Positions 29,598-38,135 of a DNA stretch of 54,608 nt are shown here, one piece after another; within the stretch, counting starts at the first letter, position 1; each line of letters begins with the position of its first letter. A program made the position numbers and the translations under genes. Location: contig JALKBU010000257.1 of assembly GCA_023091735.1 (NCBI GenBank), forward strand, positions 1 to 54,608, in the 5' to 3' direction. This stretch comes from Trichomonas tenax (lineage: Eukaryota > Parabasalia > Trichomonadida > Trichomonadidae). The notes beneath the pieces are model-generated. The model had not been told where the DNA came from. It searched no databases and was given only the letters and a program-made list of their open reading frames with translations.

Positions 29598-30303
29598 ATG
29601 AATTTTGGTAGAGCCTTACTTAGTTTAGATAGATGGGCTAATGCAGATCCGTTAGGATTAGTGCCTGGTAACCCATTAATGAACTGCCCATTCCCAAAGC
29701 ATTTAAAGCTAGCATACCCCCTCGATCCTAAATTTGGTGAAACTCGTGAACAAGGGTCTTATGTTCATATGCCAGATTTTGTGGGGAACTCTCCGGCAAA
29801 GAGCATAATTAAATTCTGGTCCAACCCAAATTTGTTGGAATAATTCTCTAAGAATTGTCATATTTTAAGAAGTAATCCCACTCTGAAAAAGTGCCTATTA
29901 GCATAAAATAAATAGAAATCTAGAATTAGCATATGGTGTAGATGCCAAATATATCAATGATCGGACTTTTTCTACTGCATATATTATGCTTAGTTCAAAT
30001 TTTACTGAAAAGCCCAAAATAATTCTGAAGATAAACGCTTTATAAAAACTCCTTTTTTGGCTTTTTAAATGAAGCTTTGTTTTAACCGCCCTAGGAATCA
30101 AATTCCAGGAAATTTTAAATAATTGGGAAGATTTAACATTAACGACCCTCTAGAAAAAACATGTTTAATTCCCAGTATTATCCTAAGCCATTTAAGGTTA
30201 TTGCCAGTTTTTCCAAGAAAGTTTAGTTCCTACAGCGCGCAAAACTTCAAATTTTCTAGCAAGGTTCGAGAGTCTCATTATAGAGGCCCTATAGATGAGA
30301 TAT
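29598..30303 (+). pseudogene. Decayed unknown gene with a preserved promoter and 81-codon N-terminus
   Basis: The first 81 codons (ATG at 29598, stop at 29843) begin MNFGRALLSLDRWANADPLG and contain several Pro-rich turns. Past the stop, plus-strand coding-like pieces continue in changing frames: LELAYGVDAKYINDRTFSTA at about 29920-29980, then LTALGIKFQEILNNWEDL at about 30080-30140, then FFQESLVPTARKTSNFLARF at about 30215-30275, with stops between them. This looks like a gene of 200 or more codons that has decayed from the 3' side. The canonical initiator in front shows the 5' end was once used and could still drive the short ORF. No family recognised. Confidence 0.4.
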
Positions 30304-31733
30304 AACTACTAACAAAGCAAAAATAAATCATTTTACGTGAATATGCAAATTTCTCAATTAAAAACGTCGATTTGTTGCTTTTAATAGATGAAAATACTTA
30401 TTGGAGCTACTTTAATATTGTTATATACAATTTTCACTACTTAACTAGCTTTATTTGACTAAACATTTAAACATTCACATAAATACAGAATGTCTTAAAC
30501 AATGTAAGTACTATATTAGAATTTGCATCTTAATAACATAAATAAATAGAAATTTGGTAAATACTTATTAAAATAGCGAAATCGAAATCGTATTTTGATG
30601 AATTTTAGGAGTTTATGAGTAGTTATAGGAATAAAATGCCTGCATATAGCCTGTATGCTTTGTGAGAGTTAACAAATTACGTCTTATCACACTAATTGCG
30701 AAGGTATTTTTTTTATTTCAAAAAAAAGGATATATGTTATAATCAATGCAACAACCAACATCTAGGCCATGAATGCAGCAATACCTCTATTCTCGTTTAT
30801 GGTAAGAGGCCTTAGTTAGAGTGGACCTACTTTTATATTTTACCAGTTTACTGTATATGATTTGAACGGTCAGAAGTGAATTTGATGGTATCCTCTCAAT
30901 CCGTATTCGAACGTCGTACGTTTATTGACATTTATTCCATTGTTCCATTTCTTTCCGATTCAAGGCCATTTTTTCTACATATATAATGGTTCCCCTTCAT
31001 TGCTTGCCTACCCCTGCAATTTTTGAGAGGTGACCGTCAGATTCAAAAATGACCGATAAAACTACATCCGGTATAACTTTTTTTACTGAAATTTGGATGT
31101 CAGAAATTTGGTTTTCTGGTTCAAATGAAGGCGCCATATAGTGCTTCAATTAGGGATGCAAATTTGGAAATAATCCTGGATTTTCTAGATTCCATTTTTA
31201 AAAATATGGTGGACTCAAAAATAGGATCGTGAGCTTTGTTTTTGAAATAATAATTGATATATAAAGGCTTATTTTATGGACTAATTTTTGTATTTTTGTA
31301 AGCATTTATGAGCACGAAAGCCCATGTTTAGATGTTGGAAAAGTTTAATTCCCTATATAATGATTGCTTTCATTTTTGAAATGATAAGTTTTGAACAATA
31401 AACAAATAGGTATTGAAGATTAATGTAGAGTGCATAGTAAAAATCATCCAGTATATTTAACATGGTGATATTTGTTTCTGCACATAAATCAAAAAAAAAT
31501 ATCTTTTTCATTCTTTTACATTTTACAGCAGTTATACATTAAATCGCATCACATAGTGGAATATATAATAACTCAGATGTGATCATGAAAAACAATCTAT
31601 TATATAACAACCTCATATTATGTGATTAGTTCAGATTCCATTTCAACTGGTTTCAAATGACTTATCTGCTATTTAAAAAACTTCACACTCATTTATACCC
31701 AATGCTTTTAAGCACATCGTGAGATCTCAAAAA
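30304..31733. other. Gene-poor region
   Basis: About 1.4 kb with no gene I can support. A short phrase near 31125-31160 (AATGAAGGCGCCAT followed by TAGGGATG) resembles one near 39985-40025 (AATGAAGGCCCCAT followed by TAGGGATG), hinting at a dispersed element. Confidence 0.35.
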
Positions 31734-31967
31734 ATGACCGTTTATTTTTGCAAATTGTCCAGTTTTTATTTTATCAAGTATTTTTGTTTGGAATTTGTTG
31801 AAAATCCATTTGTTAGTGATTTAAATGAAAGCGAACTTGAACTGCTCAGACTCAGACAAGAAAGAATGGAAAACATATTTAACATAAATAAGAGCTTGAT
31901 CACAAGCAACAAAATGTTAAGAACCATTTATGATTCAGTTTTACAAAACCCAAAATTTTCCTATTAA
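31734..31967 (+). CDS. Small hypothetical ORF (77 aa)
   Basis: The first ATG is at 31734; the frame begins earlier at a GTG which I do not accept. The second half is a charged helix (DLNESELELLRLRQERMENI). A TCATTTATAC initiator-like sequence at 31689-31698 is followed by an ATG at 31702 that opens only six codons in another phase, so the original start may have been displaced by a frameshift. No family recognised; gene or relic. Confidence 0.3.
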   Translation: MTVYFCKLSSFYFIKYFCLEFVENPFVSDLNESELELLRLRQERMENIFNINKSLITSNKMLRTIYDSVLQNPKFSY

Positions 31968-32165
31968 TGTGCAATCAATTTCACACGGTTTGCAGAATTG
32001 ACAAATAATCCAAACAATTATTTGAAAAATAATTGCTTTGTTCATTCACATATCCGTAAAATCAACCCGGAAGGTGTTCCACAATGACACTTTTCGGGTA
32101 ATGTATTGAATTAAATTTTGCTTTGCGGCTTATCGTCAGATTAGGTTTTTGTAAAATTACGTTAT

Positions 32166-32620
32166 TTAATAACATTTCATCAGAGTCCATAAATTCTCCA
32201 TATCATTAAGATCTGGTGATGACGCGGGCCAATTTTCCAGGAGCTTCATAAAAGCTCGAATTTGCGATTTGTTGTACTTTGACGTATGGATAGTAGCTCC
32301 GTCCTCGATGTAGATGGCATCTGGGTCCTGAGAACTAATATCTTCGAGAAATTTCAAGTCGATAATAATTTCCTTATACTCGTATTTGCCTTCATTGTTG
32401 CTGCAGAAAAAAATCTTCCAATGGCACAGAAAAACATCTGGCTTATATGATACTTCTTTTTTGGAATAAATTTTTTAATAAGACCCTTTTACCAAGTATA
32501 TAATCTATCGGGTTGACCGCGTCTAAGTGATTCATCTGTGAAGATAAAATGCTGTAACAAATCTTGATTCAGAAGAATAAAAGAACAAAATTCTTTTCTA
32601 TAATTCAGTATAAATAATTG
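32166..32620 (-). pseudogene. Tc1/mariner-type transposase fossil
   Basis: The minus strand holds the C-terminal catalytic part of a DDE transposase in two frames. Upstream: LLQHFIFTDESLRRGQPDRL, the first catalytic Asp context (F-x-x-DES) of Tc1/mariner enzymes, running into a stop. Downstream, in another frame: DVFLCHWKIFF, then IYIEDGATIHTSKYNKSQIR (second Asp, matching QDNA-x-x-HT) and WPASSPDLNDMENLWTLMK, the hallmark W-P-x-x-SPDLN-x-x-ENLW. The N-terminal DNA-binding part and terminal repeats are not visible. At least one frameshift and stop make it dead. The DNA between motifs is short, as in a full catalytic core. Confidence 0.85.
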
Positions 32621-32859
32621 CTAGTTTTAAATGCATATCACACTTTAGAAGACACTAGAAGCATGACTAAAACGAACAATAGATATATTTTACTGACCAG
32701 TTTTTATGCATAGTAAACTTAAAAACAGATGCAGAAAAATTTGATTACCTGCATCAAAAGTAGCAAACAACGATATTTGATTCATAGAAGTGTCCAACAT
32801 TCATTATTAAGAGTAAATCTAAGAAGAAACAACGATAATAAAAACATTATCGAGCATGA

Positions 32860-33405
32860 TCTGTCTTACTAGCTGACATTGTTGTAAACCTCATCGACGA
32901 GCAATATGACTACATTATATCAAAAGTAATGGCACAGTTCGACCAAAAATACGTTAATCAATGCCCCAAGCTAGCATTCAAGCGTGTACCCAAACAAAAG
33001 TGTGATCTTCCCTCAGTAGAACATTTCGAATTAGTACTGGAGAAAATGTTCAAAATGCTCAAGATCGAAAGCTTATTGGAAACCTCATTGCTACATCACT
33101 CATATTTACACAGAAATTTCTATGAACCAAGTGTAGGTGATGAATGTGCGTTAAGAAATAAAGATTATACAGGCTTTGATGTCGTTTAAATATTCTCAAT
33201 CCCCAGTAAGCGTATTTGTACCGTCAAGTACATACACTACCCACACAAAGAGCCTGAAATGGTATCCATCGAACGCCTTGCCGGATTAACTGAAAACTTA
33301 ATCAGGTTGAACAAGCAATGTGAAGAACAGGAAGACGAACTATGGGGAGAAAACAGTTCAATGGAGAGAAAAGAAGTTGTCCAAATCAGCAAGTTAAAGT
33401 GGTAA
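32860..33405 (+). pseudogene. Unknown gene interrupted by one in-frame TAA
   Basis: One plus-strand frame is open from 32860 to 33405 apart from a TAA at 33187-33189. The part before it (ATG at 32929; LADIVVNLIDEQYDYIISKV precedes the ATG) continues KRVPKQKCDLPSVEHFELVL and LEKMFKMLKIESLLETSLLHH; the part after it reads PSKRICTVKYIHYPHKEPEM and a helix NLIRLNKQCEEQEDELWGE. Coding character upstream of the ATG and across the stop indicates a decayed longer gene. The helix pattern around VEHFELVLEKMF-x-x-L recalls a PHO80-type cyclin box but too weakly to name it. Confidence 0.45.
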
Positions 33406-33474
33406 AATATTTTACCCATCAAATGATTTTTGACATTTTGAATTTACGAAAAACTCCGTTATTTTTTATACTTC

Positions 33475-34548
33475 ATGAAATCAACAGTTCGCCAGCAAAA
33501 TAATCAGTATAAAACCTCTTCGCTACCGGGACTCAACGGGAATCGCGGCGGTGTAAAGCACGTAACCGAAGAGGAAGTCCAAGCTTTGAAGCTCAAAATT
33601 CATCAAATGGAGCAAGAGAAGCTGCAGCTGAAATCGAAGGTCGTGAGGATGAGGCAGACACTGAACGAGCGAAATGCGTCGATAGAAAAAGTTTTCAAAG
33701 AAACAACGTCTGAATCTCAAAAATTACAAACCGCTACAAAGTCACAGATCGACACTCTACAGACAACAGTCAATGTTCTTCAAAATACTCTCCAAGCGCG
33801 AAAGGATGAACTCGAAAAAATGATAACTTCGGACAGATTCGCTGTTTCTGATGAATTGCAGACCGAAGTTAAAATATTTTACCTCGAGCACCAAAGGCTC
33901 TTGAAGCAGGCCAGAACTGTTCGCGAAGCCGAGAAAATTGTGTTCACAGAGTTAAACAGAGTGCGCGAAGAACTAAATAATCGCCAAGTTCATCACATGG
34001 CCATAGAAAACCTTCAAAATGACCTCACAAACATTGTAGATAAGCTTGTTTCATACAGAAAATCCGAAGCAAAGATTCAAAACGAAGAATTGGCGTTTAA
34101 TTACTTGGCTGAAGATCCTGATCAAGCTGTTGACAAAATGCAGCAGGATATCGAAAACATACAGAAAGAATCTGAAGAAGCGCAAGAAAAAATCAACGAA
34201 ATCGAAGAAAACGAAGATGAAATGGTCGAAAATCTGCAAAAGGTCATATTCGATCAATCCGGGAAGATTACAGAGATCATCAACCAAATCAATGGTGTTG
34301 CCCCTGAAGAAGAGGAGCAAAATGATGAAGAAGAGAAGCATCCTGATGAAAATCAAAACAATGCAGAAGAGCAAAGCACAGAATCAAAGCCCAAAGAGAG
34401 TTCACAGCCTGTGGACGAGTCTTCGGCGCAGAACGAAGAAAACACAGACATAAAGGAGCCAGTCAAGAAACTCATCCTCGGGGAGCGTTCTGAGAAGGGA
34501 GGAACGTTCATGACAAACGATGGAACGCCAATGAAGACATTGGCATGA
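33475..34548 (+). CDS. Coiled-coil protein with acidic C-terminal region
   Basis: The 357-residue protein starts at an ATG. Residues 30-110 (EEEVQALKLKIHQMEQEKLQ and on) and roughly 125-270 are predicted coiled coil by their heptads of Leu/Ile/Val with charged residues between. Residues 275-325 are low-complexity acidic (EEEEQNDEEEKHPDENQN). The tail ends with GGTFMTNDGTPMKTLA. There is no membrane segment. Such proteins in flagellates are often structural parts of the flagellar base or cytoskeleton, but no motif proves that here. Base composition is richer in G+C than the intergenic DNA, as in other expressed genes of the window. The 3' end faces the 3' end of deoxyhypusine synthase, 74 bp away. 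Confidence 0.8.
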   Translation: MKSTVRQQNNQYKTSSLPGLNGNRGGVKHVTEEEVQALKLKIHQMEQEKLQLKSKVVRMRQTLNERNASIEKVFKETTSESQKLQTATKSQIDTLQTTVNVLQNTLQARKDELEKMITSDRFAVSDELQTEVKIFYLEHQRLLKQARTVREAEKIVFTELNRVREELNNRQVHHMAIENLQNDLTNIVDKLVSYRKSEAKIQNEELAFNYLAEDPDQAVDKMQQDIENIQKESEEAQEKINEIEENEDEMVENLQKVIFDQSGKITEIINQINGVAPEEEEQNDEEEKHPDENQNNAEEQSTESKPKESSQPVDESSAQNEENTDIKEPVKKLILGERSEKGGTFMTNDGTPMKTLA

Positions 34549-34622
34549 AATATATGTATATTTATGTAAAAATCTGTTCATTATTTTTTATTGAAAGTTT
34601 TATTCTTACACGGTCAATTTTG

Positions 34623-35708
34623 TTATGGCTCAGCGAGGAATTTAGAGAATGTTCCAGCAACAATCATTGGAAGAACAAGGGAGATTTCAGAATAGAGCTT
34701 AACTGGCTTAGCTTCAAGGGAGATCTTGCCCCACGAGACGGCTTCATCTGGGCGAGCGCCGGAGTCAGAGCCATCGAAGTCAGAAGATGTGTTGACGTAG
34801 ACGGCGAAGTCAGCACCGTTTCTGTAGAGGTTAGCGTTCATGATGTGATGCTTAACGACACCACCACCAAGGATGATGCAGCCTGTCTTTGTAGCCCAGA
34901 GGGGCTCGTTGTTCATATCACGGATATCCTCAACGAGGTCAAGGACGAGTCCTGGGTTGTTGTAGGAGTGGAAGTAGATCATATCACCAAGGGAGCCATC
35001 TGTGATAGCTGGTGAGTAGACTGGGATATTGTTCTTAGCAGCCCAGTACCAGACGGAGTCCTCGTTGTTGATCTCGAGGCCGAGTCTGCGAACGAGCTTT
35101 GATGGGGTCCATTTGACACCCTCTATGTTCTGCTCCTCAAGGCACTTGTCGAGGATTGGCATGATCCAGTCCTCGAAGAGGCAATAGTTCTTGTTTGGAA
35201 CGATCAAGTTGCCGATTCTGTTGAGACCGCGCTTACGAAGATTGTGGCCTTCATCAGAGAAGTCGCCCATGTGTGTTGGAGCGAGGCACTTGATGATATC
35301 CTCCTCGATGCCACCGGCTGTGCAGACAATGACGTCGACTAAGGCGTGCTTGACGATGAAACGAATGTAATCTCTCATGCCGCTGGAAATGAGGTTGGAT
35401 GTGAGGCCAAGGAAGATCTTGCATGCGCGTGGTTTGTATTTGACGCCCTCAACACCACCACCGAGGCCGAAGAGTTTCTTCTCATCACCAGGCTCTGGTG
35501 TGTAGTCGAAGTGGAGCATTTCGTTGATCTGGTCGATAGCGAGGCCGAGGTTTGTTGCCTGGAAGCCGCAGTACTTCATCTGCTGGAGCATCTTTTCGAA
35601 ATCAAAGTTGCCGTCATCGCCTGGCATGTAGCCCTGGCAGAGAGGTGTCGTCAGCTCTTCTGATTCGACAAAGACGGAATCGACGGCAAGTGATGGTGCG
35701 CGAGACAT
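34623..35708 (-). CDS. DHS: Deoxyhypusine synthase
   Basis: The 361-residue protein starts at an ATG and spans the full family length. It transfers the aminobutyl group of spermidine to one lysine of eIF5A, using NAD, in the cytosol; this is the first step of hypusine formation, needed for translation of some proteins. Visible hallmarks are [27 protein letters not shown], the NAD-site segments [11 protein letters not shown] and [11 protein letters not shown], and the catalytic block [18 protein letters not shown], whose lysine is residue 328 (329 in the human enzyme). GC-rich codons suggest high expression. Trichomonas vaginalis has a related enzyme. A threefold repeat lies just upstream and may be regulatory. 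Confidence 0.97.
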   Translation of the reverse strand: MSRAPSLAVDSVFVESEELTTPLCQGYMPGDDGNFDFEKMLQQMKYCGFQATNLGLAIDQINEMLHFDYTPEPGDEKKLFGLGGGVEGVKYKPRACKIFLGLTSNLISSGMRDYIRFIVKHALVDVIVCTAGGIEEDIIKCLAPTHMGDFSDEGHNLRKRGLNRIGNLIVPNKNYCLFEDWIMPILDKCLEEQNIEGVKWTPSKLVRRLGLEINNEDSVWYWAAKNNIPVYSPAITDGSLGDMIYFHSYNNPGLVLDLVEDIRDMNNEPLWATKTGCIILGGGVVKHHIMNANLYRNGADFAVYVNTSSDFDGSDSGARPDEAVSWGKISLEAKPVKLYSEISLVLPMIVAGTFSKFLAEP

Positions 35709-35743
35709 AAATTTTGCACGACCAATATTTTACAAATTGAATT

Positions 35744-35847
35744 GGTGTTACACCCTTATTATTTTATAATTTCTGATGGTGTGATACCCTCATTATTTAT
35801 ATTTTTGTTATTTCATAATTTCAGATAGTGTAACACCCTCATTATTA
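35744..35847 (-). repeat. Three imperfect 21-bp repeats upstream of DHS
   Basis: Three related blocks at 35744-35764, 35778-35798 and 35827-35847 share the forms GGTGTTACACCC, GGTGTGATACCC and AGTGTAACACCC, each followed by T-C/T-ATTATT. They start 36 bases before the DHS ATG and lie on its promoter side. Two are also preceded by a TTTC-T/A-GAT phrase. Possible regulatory elements or a minisatellite seed. Confidence 0.65.
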
Positions 35848-35993
35848 TTTATTGATTTTTCATTTTCAACCAAATAATGCAGGTATGAAATTCATGTAGT
35901 TATATATGTTGTGAATTGGGAAAATTTAAATATGCATTTAGAAGGGATATTTTACATGAGAAATAAGTACAAAACAAAGTTTTCAATAAAAAA

Positions 35994-36308
35994 TTATCTT
36001 AAGAAAGCAATGCAGCAGACAAATAATACAGCGCATGAAGCACCACATGCATCTCCGCAACTACCGCCTGCGCATAATGCAACAAAGAATACGATTATCA
36101 TAGCTAAAAGAACGAGACCAACAAAAGCGCCAGCAACGATTAAATAAATTGAATAACTATCAAGGAAATTGTTCCTGTGAGTTGGCAACATTTCTGGAGT
36201 ATGATATGGATAGTATCTGCCGCTAGATGTATCGCCACTAGTGGATCAACCGCCGCCTGTTGATCCACCACTGCCAGTGGATCAATCACCGGAAGATGAG
36301 CTTTCGCA
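35994..36308 (-). pseudogene. C-terminal piece of a glycine-rich membrane protein
   Basis: On the minus strand, a Ser/Thr/Gly-rich spacer (STGSGGSTGGG, STSGDTSSGRYY) containing two in-frame TGA codons runs into a membrane helix (YLIVAGAFVGLVLLAMIIVFF) and a Cys-rich tail (CAGGSCGDACGASC) ending at 35994. The only ATG before the helix is at 36191. The order Gly-rich spacer, membrane helix, short tail fits the C-terminus of the large ALK-like glycine-rich receptors of trichomonads, one of whose ectodomains sits broken on the other strand at 36447-37451. A free-standing small membrane protein from 36191 is possible but less likely. Confidence 0.5.
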
Positions 36309-36446
36309 AAGAATATAAAATATCTTCTTTTTATTCTGTATAATTATCCAAAATTCAGATGAAGCTTTGTTATTTAAGGTTAATTTTATATCATGGGTTT
36401 ATAATTTGTGAGGATAAGGTTAAAAATGACAAAAACTTAAGTGTAA
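36309..36446. other. Spacer between the two glycine-rich fragments
   Basis: A short AT-rich stretch between divergently oriented fragments; no promoter motif recognised. Confidence 0.3.
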
Positions 36447-37451
36447 ACTTCCTCATCTTCAATTTTCAGCAATTTTATAAAATACAAATTTGACAAAGCA
36501 TATGGAACTCCAAAGGTATCCGTTAGTAATTCAAGCGTTTTATTCCCATATCCATGCACAAATTTAGATATTTGTTCAAATTATGAAGTAAATTTAATAC
36601 CTGGTATGTACAGAATACAATGCTGGGGTGCTAGTGCTAATAACGGCAAAGGCTCTTATACAAGCGGTTATATTAATCTTATTTCTACACAAACTTTATT
36701 TCTTTATATTGGTTCATCGATGGGTTTTTATAACTCTTCCCCTCCTAATGCAACTTTTACTTCAGGGTGTAAATCTGCAGGTTCCACTGACGTCAGACTT
36801 GTTAATGGAGAATTTCATGATTTTGAAAGTCTCAAAAGTCGAATTATGGTTGCTGCATCTGCGGCGTCAGGAGAAAATGCTCAAATAACATACACTGTTG
36901 CCAACGGAGGTGGATTATCATCTGAGAGTGTAACAAATACGGGTTATTTTGATTATGTCGCACTCGGAGCAAACCAGACATCTTCTCCTCCTATCACACA
37001 TCCAAAACAAATTCGAGGAACATTCGGAATTGCTGGATATGTTACAGATGGGCGAGATTGGGGAGGATCTGGCGGCAATGGATACTATGCAGGCAATTCT
37101 GCTGCCCAAACAGGAAGTGGAACAGGAGGTTCTTCTTTCATCTCTGGGCATCCTGGTTGTGATGCGATATCAAATGCGTCGACATATTTCGATAATATAA
37201 TACACACAGGACAGCCAATACACTACAGCAAATTTTCGTTTGCATTCACAGAGATGATTGATGGCTCTCAGCCGATGCCAACACCAACGAAAGCGAATCC
37301 CATTGATCCAGAAGATTATGAAACTGGTCACTCGGGTCATGGATATGTTAGAATTTCTTTGTTAGGAGGTTTTTATGTTGAAACGTGTAAAATTAAAGCA
37401 ACCAATAGTTTCCCTTTTTTAGTTTATGTTTTTATTTCAATTTCAGATTAA
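36447..37451 (+). pseudogene. ALK-like glycine-rich ectodomain protein, start and C-terminus lost
   Basis: The frame is open from 36447 to 37451. Family-typical sequence (FPYPCTNLDICSNYEVNLIP) lies before the first usable ATG at 36606, so the original start is gone. From there the hallmarks follow in order: YRIQCWGA, GSYTSGYINL, QTLFLYIGS, STDVRLVNGEF, LKSRIMVAA, FGIAGYVTDG, GGSSFISGHPGCDAI, FTEMIDGSQPMPTP and GHSGHGYVRISLLGG. These are the landmarks of the glycine-rich domain shared with ALK/LTK receptors, expanded in Trichomonas. Many glycines of the poly-Gly helices are replaced (AASAASGENA), a sign of relaxed constraint. It stops shortly after the domain, without the usual spacer and strong membrane helix. 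Confidence 0.65.
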
Positions 37452-37601
37452 ATCTTAAATTCGTCCAAAATTATAAGTAAATATCGATATTTTAGAGAGA
37501 GATATTGTGTGATATAATGATATCAATATATAAATCTGCAATATAATATAATAAAAATTATCAAATTAGCAAAATCTCATTTAAAATAGTCGAGTATAAT
37601 T
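37452..37601. other. Convergent spacer
   Basis: Very AT-rich with ATAATAAAAATTAT near 37548-37562; probable 3' ends of both neighbours. No other feature. Confidence 0.3.
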
Positions 37602-38135
37602 TTATTTCATTGTCTGAACGAGCCACTTAAGTCCGTCATCGAGGCCTTCACCCTTTAAAGCAGAGCAGCCCTGAATCTGCCACTGGCGGTCGCGAATGTT
37701 GTGAAGTTCGAGATCGACAGCGATCTTGTCTGGTGTCTCAGCAGAAGCGAGATCCTGCTTGTTAGCGAAGATAAGAACTGGAACGCTTTTGAGCTTCTCG
37801 TCTGCAAGGAGCTGTGTCAACTCTGTTCCTGTCTCCTCTAAGCGCTCGATGTCGCTAGCATCGACAACCCAAACGATTGCGTCAGTATTCTCGTAATAGT
37901 TGTCCCAGTACTGGCGAATGGCCTTCTGACCGCCGATATCCCAAAGGTTGAACTTGAAGCCCTCAGATGTGATGCTTTTAACGTTGAAGCCGCGTGTTGG
38001 TGTTGTTGATGTTGGGTCCTCGTTGCAGAGGTTGCGGAGGATCGTGGTCTTGCCCGCGTTGTCGAGGCCGAGAAGAAGGATGCGGCTCTCGTTCGCGGAG
38101 CGACGCATCTGCTGAAGAAGGCGAAGAAGACCCAT
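37602..38135 (-). CDS. ARL3: ARL3/ARL2-type small GTPase
   Basis: The ATG at 38135 gives 177 residues starting MGLLRLLQQMRRS; the frame continues to a TTG at 38243 but all family members start at MGL. GTPase motifs are complete: GLDNAGKT (P-loop, residues 23-30), TRGFNVKS (switch I), WDIGGQ (switch II), NKQD and CSALKGEG. The sequence WDIGGQKAIRQYWDNYYENT and VWQIQ-like RQWQIQGCSAL tail are characteristic of ARL3/ARL2. ARL3 releases lipidated cargo from PDE6D/UNC119-type carriers into cilia; trichomonads have flagella, so a flagellar trafficking role fits. ARL2 (tubulin folding) is the alternative. G+C-rich coding sequence. There is a glycine at position 2 but ARL3 proteins are generally not myristoylated. 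Confidence 0.92.
   Translation of the reverse strand: MGLLRLLQQMRRSANESRILLLGLDNAGKTTILRNLCNEDPTSTTPTRGFNVKSITSEGFKFNLWDIGGQKAIRQYWDNYYENTDAIVWVVDASDIERLEETGTELTQLLADEKLKSVPVLIFANKQDLASAETPDKIAVDLELHNIRDRQWQIQGCSALKGEGLDDGLKWLVQTMK

Noticed and set aside
36241..36268. Perfect 10-bp hairpin GTGGATCAAC / GTTGATCCAC
   Set aside because: It falls inside the Ser/Thr/Gly-repeat coding spacer of a decayed glycine-rich gene; repeated GGATCA-type codons produce such palindromes by themselves, and no T-run follows.
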